Positions 7,261-17,200 of a stretch of 64,000 nt of DNA are shown in pieces; within the stretch, counting starts at the first letter, position 1, and every line of letters begins with the position of its first letter. The position numbers and the translations under genes were made by a program. This stretch comes from Bacteroidota bacterium (lineage in GTDB: Bacteria > Bacteroidota > Bacteroidia > Chitinophagales > JADIYW01): assembly GCA_016705125.1 (NCBI GenBank), contig JADIYW010000028.1, positions 1-64,000 on the forward strand, given 5' to 3'. The notes beneath the pieces were generated by a model. It saw only the letters and a program-made list of their open reading frames with translations. It was not told the origin of the DNA and made no database searches.

Positions 7261-8346
7261 ATGAAAAATATAAAGTTTATACTACTGGCCTTTTCCCTTT
7301 TTTCTTGTAATAAGGAAAAGGGTACAAAACCAATAGTACAAGACATAAAAGAACTGGTTTTTGCCTCTGGCGAATTAGAGTGGGACAATTCGTACAACCT
7401 TACTGCGCAAACAGATGGTGTATTGACCGATGCAGATTTTGAGGTAGGAAACAAAATATTGAAAGGAAATGTATTAGCTAGAATTGAGAATAAAACAAAC
7501 GAAATTAATACCCAAACAGCACAAGAGCAGTTAGTGATTTCTAATGAAAATTTGACATCAAATTCGCCACAAATACTGCAAATACAACAAAACATAGCGT
7601 TTGCAGAAAGCAAATACAACCAAGATAAAATTCAAGAAGAACGCTATCGCCGATTATACGAAAGCCAAAGTGTAGCCAAAGTAGAATATGAAAATATGCA
7701 ACTAAACGCTAAAAATTCATTAGCCAATCTGAATGCTTTAAAAGAGCAAATATTACAAATAAATCAACAAGCCAAACAACAACAAATTACAGCAAAAGGA
7801 CAAGTACAAAATAGCAAAGTAGTACAAAATTACAATCAAATTGTAATTACTGAAGGTGGGACGATAATCAAAAAGTTAAAAACTACGGGTGATTATGTTC
7901 GAAAAGGAGAAATAATAGCCACAGTTGCAAACGAGCAAAAAGTAGAAGCGATACTGCATATTGATGAAAATAGTATTGGAAAAATAAAAATAGGACAAAC
8001 CGTTTTTGTGCAATTGAATACTGATAAAAACAAAATATACAATGGAAAAATCGGACAAATTTTATCTGCCTATGATGAGCAAACTCAATCTTTTATTTGC
8101 AAAGTTATCTTTGATGAAACCTTAAATTTTTCACTTTTTGGAACACAATTGGAAGCCAATATTTTAGTGGGCGAAAAGAAAAATGCGCTGCTTATTCCAA
8201 AAAGTTATGTTGGTTTTGGCAATAAAATAAATGTAAAAGGCAAAGACGAATATGTAATTGTAAAAACTGGAATTGTATCTGTTGAATATGTAGAAATTTT
8301 AAGTGGTATAGATAAGGATGATGTTATTTTGCCATTGAAATTATGA
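7261..8346 (+). CDS. HlyD/MacA-like periplasmic adaptor lipoprotein
   Basis: The membrane-fusion protein of the tripartite pump. I start at the ATG at 7261, one base after the tolC stop, because it gives a clean lipoprotein signal ending in 'AFSLFSCNK'. The alternative ATG at 7249 overlaps tolC and adds four residues. A biotinyl-lipoyl half ('TAQTDGVLTDADFEVGN') is followed by a coiled coil (residues ~85-175), the second lipoyl half and a beta-barrel domain. 361 residues is normal for MacA/DevB proteins. Confidence 0.87.
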   Translation: MKNIKFILLAFSLFSCNKEKGTKPIVQDIKELVFASGELEWDNSYNLTAQTDGVLTDADFEVGNKILKGNVLARIENKTNEINTQTAQEQLVISNENLTSNSPQILQIQQNIAFAESKYNQDKIQEERYRRLYESQSVAKVEYENMQLNAKNSLANLNALKEQILQINQQAKQQQITAKGQVQNSKVVQNYNQIVITEGGTIIKKLKTTGDYVRKGEIIATVANEQKVEAILHIDENSIGKIKIGQTVFVQLNTDKNKIYNGKIGQILSAYDEQTQSFICKVIFDETLNFSLFGTQLEANILVGEKKNALLIPKSYVGFGNKINVKGKDEYVIVKTGIVSVEYVEILSGIDKDDVILPLKL

Positions 8347-8605
8347 GAGATGATAACCAAAAATAAAAGATAAATTGTGCAGATCAAACAAGTTAAAGAA
8401 GCAGAACAGCTATAAGGACATTAATAAGAAAAAATGAAACTGCTATAAGTGAGAAGCATACTTATTTCATTACCGAAAAAAAAATAAAGCATTGGAAATG
8501 ACAATGTAGAAATATTGAAGACACTTAAAAGTTCAATTATAACGATAAAAAACTAAATAAAAATGAAACTTATTTCTAAACACTCATAACCAGCCCTAAT
8601 TAAAA

Positions 8606-9829
8606 ATGAATATAAATAGCACCATTGCAAAAACATATATATTTTCAAACAAAAAACTCACAGCAGTTGCCGTTTTAGGGGTATTATTGGGAATGTCCGT
8701 TTATATTTTTATGAATAGTTTATTGGTTGGTTTTGATAAAAGCTCCAATACTTCCGTTTTTAGAAACACCTCTCACATCAGAGTGTATAAAGATGATGAA
8801 ATCAGCAAAGTATTGGTAAACGACACAAACGAAAATTATCTAATCATCAATCCAAAAGTAGTTCCAAATAACAATACCATTATCAATCCGAAAATGATTT
8901 TGGAAACCATTTTAAAACAAAAAGAAGTAACCGTTGCCATGCCTCAAATAAACACCAATGTATTTTATAATAATGGAAAATCACAAATTGCAGGAATTTC
9001 GGTAGGAATAAAACCCGATGAAGCCAATTTGATGTATAATATAAAATCGTTTATGGTTGAGGGTGATTTAGATTTACTAAAATCCAATCCCAATGGAATT
9101 TTAATAGGAAGTGGTATTTCAGAAAAAATGAATTTGGCAATAAACGATAACCTAAATCTTACCTCTTCCAAAGGAATTAGTAGAACTTTTAAAGTAGTAG
9201 GTATCTTTAAAACCAATAATTCTGTTACCGACAAAACCAAATCCTATATTAATTTATCGGCTTCACAACAGCTTCTAATTCAAGGAGATTCGTACATAAC
9301 AGATATAAACGTAAATGTAACTGACCCCGAAATTGCCGAGAAAGTAGCCAAAAAACTTACTCAGATTACAGGCTATAAAGCCGAAGGTTGGAAACAAGCC
9401 AACGAAACATTAATGGCGACCAATAAAATGCGAAAAATGATTATCACATTTGTTTCTCTAACTATTTTATTAGTAGCAGGATTTGGTATTTATAATATTT
9501 TAAATATGACTGTTTCACAGAAAATAAATGACATTGCCATATTAAAAGCAATGGGGTTTAAAGGAAAAGATGTAATCCGAATTTTTGTTACGCAAGCTAT
9601 TTCAATCGGAATTATGGGCGTAATTGGAGGTGTAATAATGGCTACTATTTTAATCACTTTTTTAAAAAGAGTTTATCTGGGTGGCGATATAGGATATTTT
9701 CCCATAGATTATGAACCACAAAAATTTGTACAAGGCATTGTAATAGGATTAGTAATTACATTTTTTGCGGGTTATATGCCAGCAAAAAAGGCCGCGAATG
9801 TTGACCCTGTTGATATTTTAAGAAAATAA
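8606..9829 (+). CDS. FtsX/MacB-type ABC transporter permease
   Basis: A 407-residue permease with one N-terminal transmembrane helix (residues ~17-40), a large periplasmic domain, and three C-terminal helices (from ~275, ~330 and ~375) with the FtsX signature 'NDIAILKAMGFKGKDV'. It pairs with the ATPase 2 bases downstream, like DevC/DevA or LolC/LolD. The 259-base gap separating it from the adaptor gene contains only stop-ridden, A-rich sequence that may be a decayed gene; no promoter was obvious. Confidence 0.88.
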   Translation: MNINSTIAKTYIFSNKKLTAVAVLGVLLGMSVYIFMNSLLVGFDKSSNTSVFRNTSHIRVYKDDEISKVLVNDTNENYLIINPKVVPNNNTIINPKMILETILKQKEVTVAMPQINTNVFYNNGKSQIAGISVGIKPDEANLMYNIKSFMVEGDLDLLKSNPNGILIGSGISEKMNLAINDNLNLTSSKGISRTFKVVGIFKTNNSVTDKTKSYINLSASQQLLIQGDSYITDINVNVTDPEIAEKVAKKLTQITGYKAEGWKQANETLMATNKMRKMIITFVSLTILLVAGFGIYNILNMTVSQKINDIAILKAMGFKGKDVIRIFVTQAISIGIMGVIGGVIMATILITFLKRVYLGGDIGYFPIDYEPQKFVQGIVIGLVITFFAGYMPAKKAANVDPVDILRK

Positions 9830-9831
9830 TA

Positions 9832-10515
9832 ATGATATTAAAAACAGAAAATATAGACAAATTTTTTCACGACCCAAATGAATTTCAGGTATTGAAAAAT
9901 ATTGAATTCGACGTGAAGAAAGGTGAATTTTTATCGATGATTGGAAAATCAGGCAGCGGAAAATCAACATTATTGTACATTCTTTCTACGATGGATACCG
10001 ATTATTCTGGTAAATTATTTATTGATAATCAACTAACAACAGGCTTATCAAAAGACCATTTAGCTGAAATAAGAAACGAAAAAATCGGTTTTGTTTTTCA
10101 GTTTCATTACCTATTGGCAGAGTTTTCTTGTTTGTGGAATGTAATGATACCAGCCTTGAAATTAGGTAAATTATGCGAAAAAGAAATTGAACAACGAGCC
10201 TATCAAAAATTAGAAATTTTAGGATTAAAGGATCAAGCCCTAAAACCAGCAAGTAAGCTATCAGGTGGACAACAACAACGCGTTGCCATTGCTAGAGCAT
10301 TAATAAACGATCCACTAATAATAATGGGCGATGAACCAACAGGTAATTTGGATAGTAAAAACACAGATATTGTTTTTGATATTTTTCAAAACCTAACCCA
10401 AAACTATGGGCAAACAATAATAGCAGTAACCCATGATGAAGATTTTGCAAAAAAAAGCGATAGAATTATAGAAATGAAGGATGGGGAAATAGTAAAAAAT
10501 ATACACTCCCGATAA
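9832..10515 (+). CDS. ABC transporter ATP-binding protein (LolD/DevA/MacB type)
   Basis: A 227-residue ATPase that powers the MacAB-like efflux system. Walker A 'GKSGSGKST' is at residues 38-46, the signature 'LSGGQQQRVAIARAL' and Walker B 'IIMGDEPTGNLD' are intact, and the switch His is in 'AVTHDEDFA'. The start lies 2 bases after the permease stop. It is the last gene of the TetR-led run. Confidence 0.94.
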   Translation: MILKTENIDKFFHDPNEFQVLKNIEFDVKKGEFLSMIGKSGSGKSTLLYILSTMDTDYSGKLFIDNQLTTGLSKDHLAEIRNEKIGFVFQFHYLLAEFSCLWNVMIPALKLGKLCEKEIEQRAYQKLEILGLKDQALKPASKLSGGQQQRVAIARALINDPLIIMGDEPTGNLDSKNTDIVFDIFQNLTQNYGQTIIAVTHDEDFAKKSDRIIEMKDGEIVKNIHSR

Positions 10516-10595
10516 AATATAAGGCATAAAGGCTATTTAGTCAATCGAAATTAGTTATAATAAAATTTTAAAAGTGATAAAAGATTGGTTTTTTA

Positions 10596-10739
10596 ATGAC
10601 GTTTATTACAAACTTCTTTGCAATAAAATATCATTACTTTGAATCTAATTACCCATTTGAAATCTCCTATAAAATATGGGCAATAATGTTTTTGTTAGGA
10701 TTTTTTTTATTTTTAACTAGCTTAGTAATTTTCATTTAA
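10596..10739 (+). CDS. small membrane protein or gene remnant
   Basis: A 47-codon frame whose C-terminal half ('AIMFLLGFFLFLTSLVIFI') is one strong transmembrane helix. A second frame starting at a GTG at 10574 reads 'IKDWFFNDVYYKLLCNK' and would join smoothly after a one-base shift, so this may be a frameshifted ~55-residue protein. It fills most of the gap after the transporter operon (10516-10876), in which I see nothing else. Confidence 0.3.
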   Translation: MTFITNFFAIKYHYFESNYPFEISYKIWAIMFLLGFFLFLTSLVIFI

Positions 10740-10876
10740 GGCTTGGTAGAATGTTTATTCTTTAGAAAAAGGCAGAAATAAGCAAATAACTGCTGTGGAA
10801 TATTAAAAAAAGTCATATTTTTGAAGCCAATCATAATTAATCCTATTTTTCCTATATTTACTTTAAATTTTAAATT

Positions 10877-11080
10877 ATGACAATTGAGAGAACCAATAAC
10901 GAAATTATTTTTAGACTTCCAAACAACATTAATTTAGATGATTTGCAAGATTTCGCTGATTACTTTCAGTATCGTACTATTGCTAATAAATCAAAAGCCT
11001 CACAAACTGAGGTAGATAATTTGGTTAAAGAAATTAAAAAAGGTCGATGGGATAAGACTAGAAAGCAATTAGGTTTATGA
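10877..11080 (+). CDS. antitoxin partner of a PIN-domain toxin
   Basis: A 67-residue protein of the type that precedes PIN toxins in Bacteroidota: an N-terminal strand-helix ('TNNEIIFRLPNNINLDDLQDF') followed by a basic C-terminal tail ('KKGRWDKTRKQLGL'), the usual toxin-binding end. The stop overlaps the PIN start by four bases (ATGA). The antitoxin frame is whole even though the toxin is not. Confidence 0.65.
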   Translation: MTIERTNNEIIFRLPNNINLDDLQDFADYFQYRTIANKSKASQTEVDNLVKEIKKGRWDKTRKQLGL

Positions 11081-11337
11081 GAGTTGTTGTTGATACAAAT
11101 ATTGCATTTAGCGCGATCCTCAATACAAACAGTAAAATAGGAAAGATTCTTTTACATCCTAAATCCAAAATAAACTTCTATTCAACAAATAATTTAAAAT
11201 TAGAATTAGAAAAACATAAGGTAAAATTAAAAAAATTAAGCGGTTATAGCGAGCAAGATTTTCATAATATTTTTACACTTGTTTTAAGTAAAATTCGATT
11301 CATAAATACCCGACGGCCTTTTAAAAATGGGCGTTAA
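11077..11337 (+). pseudogene. truncated PIN-domain ribonuclease toxin
   Basis: The first ~75 residues are a normal PIN N-terminus ('MRVVVDTNIAFSAILNTNS' with the first catalytic Asp, then the helical middle up to 'LSKIRFIN'). Full-length relatives continue for another ~55-60 residues with the remaining metal-binding acids. Here the frame runs into unrelated sequence and stops after 86 residues. The active site cannot form, so I call it a deletion pseudogene. Confidence 0.7.
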
Positions 11338-11432
11338 AAAATCATTGGAATAAAGACTTAAAAAATAAAAGTATGATGAGTCTACTTAAAACATACGATC
11401 CATACAAAATACATAAATTAAGTTTGAAATAA
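11325..11432 (+). pseudogene. C-terminal scrap of an unrecognised gene
   Basis: In another frame, directly where PIN homology ends, a 35-codon open stretch with protein-like character ('KWALKNHWNKDLKNKSMM') runs to TAA at 11430-11432. It has no start. It looks like the end of a second gene fused to the PIN gene by a deletion near 11315-11325. Family unknown. Confidence 0.35.
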
Positions 11433-11450
11433 AATTTCCCATCCACTTTT

Positions 11451-11486
11451 TCCAAAAAAAAAGCGATATCATTGCTGATATCGCTT
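11451..11486 (-). terminator. intrinsic terminator of the LysM gene
   Basis: Read on the minus strand, 11486-11461 forms an 11-bp perfect stem (aagcgatatca / tgatatcgctt) with a 4-base loop, followed by a run of T (the A-run at 11453-11460). It lies 22 bases past the stop of the minus-strand gene ending at 11508. Confidence 0.85.
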
Positions 11487-11507
11487 CCCTTATTGGTCTC
11501 ACCTTGC

Positions 11508-12497
11508 TTAATTATAATAATCTATTTGCGTGAAATTTTTTCCTTCAAAAAACACTCCATCCTTTTTGGCCGCAGGAGAAATCCGCAATAAAATATCGTT
11601 ATTCTCTTGTGTATTTGGCAATTTACCAATCACCTTTAGCAATACATATTTTTGATTTACCAAATTAGTCACCTTTACTATTGTGCCTATTGGCGCAGTT
11701 TTGCTCAAGCAAAAATAATTAGACTTCATCATCGGACTGCCAGTTTCTAACCAAGTAGAAGAACCTCTCTCCGATTTTGAACCTGCTTTGGAAGCACTTT
11801 TTTGCTTTGAAAACTCATCAAATAAAAAGTCTTGTTGGTCATTCAATGCCACCTTTGTTTTTACTGGAGTTGGACTAGGTTTTAACTCTACAACTACTTT
11901 TTTATCATCAATTACCTTTATTGGTCCAAATGGACTTATAATCAATTTCTGACCAGGTTGAATATTAGGCGTTTCTCCTAAATCGTTCCAATCTACTATT
12001 TTTTCTACAGGTTGGTTGTAAGTACGTGAAATGGAATATAAAGTCTGCCCTTTTTCAACTAAATGATAAACAATTTTGGTGGAATCAAATTTTACTTTTG
12101 GTTGCACAATAGTACTTACAGGCGCCACAGGTTTTGTGGTCGTAACAGGCTTCACTTCAGGTGTAGGTTTAGTGATTACAGGCTTTACATTTGAAACAGG
12201 TGGCGTTTTTACCACTGGCTTTTGAAATGCCTTTTCGTTAAATGGTATTTTCAATATCTGACCTGGAACAATAACACTATCTACTATAGTTGGATTATAT
12301 TTCCATATTTCGCCCATTGGCGAGCTATATTTTTTGGAGATAGAATAAAGGGTTTCGCCCAAATCCACAACATGTATCATGAATTCTTGTCCTTCTAGGT
12401 TGACATTACAAATTCCTTTATTTCCACCCTGAGCATGTGCATTAAAATTTGGAGCAACAAATATTGCAACCATTAAAAACCTAATCAACTTCTTCAT
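11508..12497 (-). CDS. secreted LysM protein with C-terminal RlpA-like domain
   Basis: A 329-residue exported cell-wall protein. A signal peptide (residues 1-22, ending 'FNAHAQ') is followed by two LysM domains: the first ~40-85 ('VVDLGETLYSISKKYSSP'), the second ~143-190 ('HLVEKGQTLYSISRTYNQP'). They are joined by a Pro/Thr/Val-rich linker. The C-terminal ~95 residues resemble an RlpA double-psi beta-barrel ('STWLETGSP...APIGTIVKVTNL'). LysM domains bind peptidoglycan. The gene is monocistronic with its own terminator and is divergent from kdsB. Confidence 0.8.
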   Translation of the reverse strand: MKKLIRFLMVAIFVAPNFNAHAQGGNKGICNVNLEGQEFMIHVVDLGETLYSISKKYSSPMGEIWKYNPTIVDSVIVPGQILKIPFNEKAFQKPVVKTPPVSNVKPVITKPTPEVKPVTTTKPVAPVSTIVQPKVKFDSTKIVYHLVEKGQTLYSISRTYNQPVEKIVDWNDLGETPNIQPGQKLIISPFGPIKVIDDKKVVVELKPSPTPVKTKVALNDQQDFLFDEFSKQKSASKAGSKSERGSSTWLETGSPMMKSNYFCLSKTAPIGTIVKVTNLVNQKYVLLKVIGKLPNTQENNDILLRISPAAKKDGVFFEGKNFTQIDYYN

Positions 12498-12658
12498 TTA
12501 ATTTTCTATTTTTTTCTATTATTTGCGAAAATTATGCCGATTCATTATTTTATAAGCATTGAAGTTTTCAACAAACGTTTATATAGCATATTTTAACAAT
12601 TTTAATTCAAGTCAAAAAAGCAATTATTCGTTTTTTTTTATGAATTTTACCCTTAATT

Positions 12659-13369
12659 ATGGGTAAAATAGTAGGCCTTATTCCGGCACGTATGGAGTCC
12701 ACCCGTTTTCCGGGCAAACCAATTATAGATATTTATGGCGTACCAATGGTTGTTCGTGTTTTTAATCAAGCCAAAAAATGTGCTTTTTTAGATGAAGTAT
12801 ATATTTGCACTGATAGCGAAATTATTGCTCAAACCGCCAAGGAACATCATTGCAAGGTTATACTCACCACTTCAAACCCACAAAATGGTACCGAGCGATG
12901 TGCCGAGGCGCTTGAATTATTAAACGACACTTTTGATTATATCATAAATATCCAAGGGGATGAGCCTAATATTGCACCGCAACAAATAGAGCAAATTTGC
13001 AAATTATTAGCAGAAGAAAAATATGAAATTGTTACCCTTGGAATTGAAATAAAAGACAAACAGGATTTTACAAAAAACAATATTGTAAAGGCGATATTAG
13101 ATAAAAACGATTTTGCAATTGATTTTGAACGAAATATAGACTTAGCTGACACAAAAAAAATCCTTAAACATATAGGCATTTATGGTTTTAAGACGGCAAT
13201 TTTAAAATCTATAGTAAAAATGAAACCTACCACAAATGAAATAATAAAAAGCTTGGAGCAAATGAGGTGGCTTGATAATGGTATTGAAATAAAAGTAGGT
13301 ATTACAAATTTCGAATCCATTGCTATTGATTTGCCCGATGATATTCAAAAATTGAAAAAGTACTATTAA
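12659..13369 (+). CDS. kdsB: 3-deoxy-manno-octulosonate cytidylyltransferase (CMP-Kdo synthetase)
   Basis: Activates Kdo with CTP to CMP-Kdo for lipid A/LPS inner-core assembly in the cytoplasm. The N-terminal nucleotide-binding signature 'IPARMESTRFPGKP' (residues ~8-21), the 'GTERCAEAL' segment and the 'NIQGDEPNI' metal-binding loop are all present. At 236 residues it is slightly shorter than the usual ~248 but shows no gap in a motif. It is the first gene of a short plus-strand run. Confidence 0.94.
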   Translation: MGKIVGLIPARMESTRFPGKPIIDIYGVPMVVRVFNQAKKCAFLDEVYICTDSEIIAQTAKEHHCKVILTTSNPQNGTERCAEALELLNDTFDYIINIQGDEPNIAPQQIEQICKLLAEEKYEIVTLGIEIKDKQDFTKNNIVKAILDKNDFAIDFERNIDLADTKKILKHIGIYGFKTAILKSIVKMKPTTNEIIKSLEQMRWLDNGIEIKVGITNFESIAIDLPDDIQKLKKYY

Positions 13370-13407
13370 ATATCCTTTTGTTTCCCTAATTTTGAAAAAA
13401 TATAATT

Positions 13408-13995
13408 ATGCATTTCAAATTTTACATTTACCTTTTGGTTGCTTCCACACTTTTGAGCTGTAGTGGTGGTAAAAAAGTTTCGAATAAGCCTAGTAGCACC
13501 AACTATGTAACCAATTTACAACCCAATTACAGCGTTTCGATTATGGCAAATAATCTATCCGAAAGTTTTACCAAAAACGATGAAGTCCTATTTCTTATGT
13601 ATCGAGAAGACCCATCGCCAGCCACGCCATATCCTATTTTACTCAAAACAATACTATTTTCAACTGAAAATAATAAAATTAAATACAATTGTAATATTGA
13701 AAATATTGTAGGCAATCAGCGTTTAATTATGGTATTAATTGAATTGGATTCCAAGAAAAATTTGGCACAAATTGAACCTATAGTAAGAATAAACTACAAA
13801 ACCTTAATAAACGCCTTTAATAATCCTAAATCGAATGAAATAGAGACATTTTTGGGTGATGATGATTTATTGAGTATAAAAGCAATCGGTTTTAAAGACT
13901 TGATGAAATTAGACGGAGTAATCAATGTTAAAGGCACAAAATTAATGGACGCGTATGATTATTCTATCAAAATCCAAAAAATTCTGAATAATTAA
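13408..13995 (+). CDS. putative lipoprotein of unknown function
   Basis: A 195-residue protein not assigned to a family. The signal sequence 'YLLVASTLLSCSGGKK' has a lipobox with Cys at residue ~18. The mature part is mainly beta with a 'FLMYREDPSPATPYPILLK' segment. A TAATTTTG box at 13387-13394, 14 bases before the ATG, may be its promoter. It lies 38 bases after kdsB; a functional link is not evident. Confidence 0.6.
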   Translation: MHFKFYIYLLVASTLLSCSGGKKVSNKPSSTNYVTNLQPNYSVSIMANNLSESFTKNDEVLFLMYREDPSPATPYPILLKTILFSTENNKIKYNCNIENIVGNQRLIMVLIELDSKKNLAQIEPIVRINYKTLINAFNNPKSNEIETFLGDDDLLSIKAIGFKDLMKLDGVINVKGTKLMDAYDYSIKIQKILNN

Positions 13996-14100
13996 TAAAA
14001 GACATTACTTCAAATAACTTAATTTAATTTATTGATTAACATTTATTTAAATTACTTTACATAAATTAAAAAATCATATATTTTGTCCATTATTTAGAAC

Positions 14101-14120
14101 GGTTCGTGGAGACACGAACC
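14101..14120. other. perfect hairpin with GAGA tetraloop
   Basis: ggttcgtg (14101-14108), loop gaga (a GNRA tetraloop), cacgaacc (14113-14120): an 8-bp perfect stem in AT-rich DNA between the lipoprotein and smc. A T-rich stretch starts ~12 bases later rather than directly, so it is not a classical terminator, though it may stop or stabilise the upstream transcript. It could also be a dispersed palindrome. Confidence 0.5.
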
Positions 14121-14228
14121 ATGGTAGCACGTTTGATTTTAATTTTTAATTTTTTCTTTTTATACTAAATTCTCTATAATCCATAAGGTTTTCTATTTTT
14201 ACGCTTCCATTAAAAAGGAATAGGTTAA

Positions 14229-17200
14229 ATGCGTCTTAAAAGTTTAGAAATTAGAGGTTTCAAAAGTTTTGCCGAAAAAACCGTTATTAATTTTGATAAC
14301 GATATTACTGGCGTTGTTGGCCCAAATGGATGCGGCAAAAGCAATGTAGTGGATTCGATACGGTGGGTATTGGGCGAACAGAAGGCTAAAATGTTGCGAC
14401 TTGAAAAAATGGACAATATAATTTTTAATGGAACCAAAGAAAAGCAAGCCTCTAATTTTGCTGAAGTATCCCTTACACTCGACAATACTCGAAATTTATT
14501 ACCTACTGAATTTACCTCTGTTACCATTTCTCGAATTATCCAGCGTGATGGTGACAGCGAATACCGATTGAATGGCGTTACTTGTAGGCTTAAAGACATC
14601 AAAGACTTATTTTTAGATACTGGTATCGGATTCGACTCCTACTCCATTATAGAGTTGAAAATGATCGATGAAATACTAAATGATGTAGACAAGGCAAGAA
14701 GAAGGCTAATAGAGCAGGCCGCAGGTGTATCGAAGTACAAATCGAGGAAACGCGAGACAATGCTTAAATTAGATTCTACAGAGGCCGACTTGAATCGGGT
14801 AGAAGATTTATTGGCAGAAATAGAAAAAAACCTTAAAGCCCTTGAAAAACAAGCAGCACAAGCTAGAAGGTATAAAAAGATAAAAGAAGAGTACAAAGAA
14901 CTCAGTATTCAGGTGGCTAAATACGACTTGAAGGAGATAAATGATGCCTACGAAAATATAAAAATTGAAATCAGAGCTGAGGAAGACAAGAAATTAGCCA
15001 TAGAAACTACCATTAAACAAATGGAGGCAGAATTGCTGCGCGAAAGAAAATTAATTATTGACAAAGAGAAATCATTATCAGAACAACAAAAGGTACTCAA
15101 TAATTTTATTGCAACCATTCAAGAAAAAGAAGGCGACAAACGCGTTTTGGAACAAAAAATTAATTTCCTTTCCGAACGATTAAAAAATCTGCATAGTCAG
15201 ATAGAACTTTCCAAAAATCTAATCGCTTCACTTGAAAATGAATTATATAGTTCAATTAAAGATCACGATGGATTGGACACAAAAATTCAGGTTTTGGAAG
15301 TGGAAGTAGCTGAAATGAAACTAAAGGTAGAAAACCAGCGTGCTCAAAATTTGGAATTGCGAACAAATTTAGAATCCAAAAGAAATAGTTATCTTCAATT
15401 TAGACAACAATTGCATGAAGTAGAAAAAAATATTGCCATAAAAGAAGCGAATAAGGAAAGTTTGAAGAAAAATATTCAACGAAACTTATTCGAAAAAGAA
15501 GAAAGGCTCAAACAGGTAGAATTGCTTCAAAATGAAGTAGATACCATGGATAAAAATGTTCGCACACAACGTTCATTATTAGAGAGTTTGCGAGAAAAAG
15601 AAGAAATCAATGAGCAAAACATTGAAAATTTAACCAAACAGATAGACGATATTCGGCAGGGAATGAATGTCTCCAATCGTGCCTTGGACTCAAAAAATCA
15701 TGAATATAAGCTTACCAAAAACATGATCGATAGTTTGGAAGGTTTTCCCGAATCGATTAAATACCTTAAAAAACAGGCCGCTTGGTTAAAAGACGCTCCG
15801 CTCCTTTCAGATATTATTTCATCAGAGGATAAATATAAAGTAGCCATCGAAACGGTTTTACAACCATACTTGAATCATTATATAGTTGAAAATGAACAAC
15901 AGGCATTTGATTCAATAAATTTATTACACAATTCTTCAAAAGGGAAAGCTAGTTTTTTTGTATTAGATTATTTTAAAAAAATAAAAACAAAAAAAAGTGC
16001 CGAAAAAATAGAAGGTGCCATTGCAATTGGTGATTTAATAGATGTTTCGGATAAATATAAAATGCTTTTTTCTTTTCTTTTGGATCAAGTATTTGTAGTT
16101 GCAGAAGATCAAATGGACCAAATTTCGGGTAATGAGCAAAGCCAAGATAATTTTATTCTGATTGCCGAAAATGGGAAAATATTACGGTCTAGTTATCAAA
16201 TTTCGGGCGGTGCTGTTGGTCTTTTTGAGGGAAAACGCTTAGGAAGACAGAAAAATTTAGAGAAGCTAGATGAAGAAATAAAAAAACTAGAGGAAGAATC
16301 AGTTGCTTCTAAAAAAGACCTTCAAACCAAGCAAAGTAGTTTGGAACAATTAAAAATTAACTCATTTAAAAAGGTAATAGAAAGAGAGAATTATGCGCTT
16401 CAAAATCTTGAAAAAGAGTTAGTTTCAAAAAAATCGAGAATTGACAATTACAGAGAATTAGTAGAAAAAAGCCATTCGCAAGATGCCGTTCAGGAACAAA
16501 ATTTGATTTTAATAGAAGAGGAATTAGCCATTTTCAAAACCCAACTAGATCGAGTTTCTATAGATTCAAATGCCAACAAAAATGAAATGGATGGACTTGA
16601 AAATCTTTTTAAAAGTGCTTCGGAAACCTATAATCGAATTTCGGCAGAATTTAATAGTCAGCATATAATATTGATACAAGAAAAGAATAAATTGCAATCG
16701 CTTTTACAAGGTCAAAAATATAGGGAAACCAAACTCAAAGAAACCCAAGACAATTTGAGCAAATACAATAGCGAACAATCCCTAGCTGCAACCGAACTAG
16801 CCGAAATAAAACAAAAGATTTCCGTATTAGAAACCCAATTAATACAAGACTATTTAAAGCGAGATGAGCAAAAATCATCTATGTCGGATTCGGAAGGTGA
16901 TTATTTTTTACAAAAAGAAAGAATTGACAAATTTGATGAGAATATAAGAGAAAGAGGAAAAATGGTACATCAATCTGAATTAAATATTCAGATGAAAAAA
17001 GATCAGTTAAATGATTTGAAATTAAAACTAAATATCTTAAAAGAGCGTTTTTCTATTGAATTTAGAGTAGCATTAGATGATATAATGGACAACCTAAATT
17101 TGCCAGACATAAGTAAACTAGAATTAGAAAATCAAATTTCGAAAGTCCGAAATAGGATTGATAATTTTGGTGATGTGAATCCAATGGCGGAGGAAGCGTA

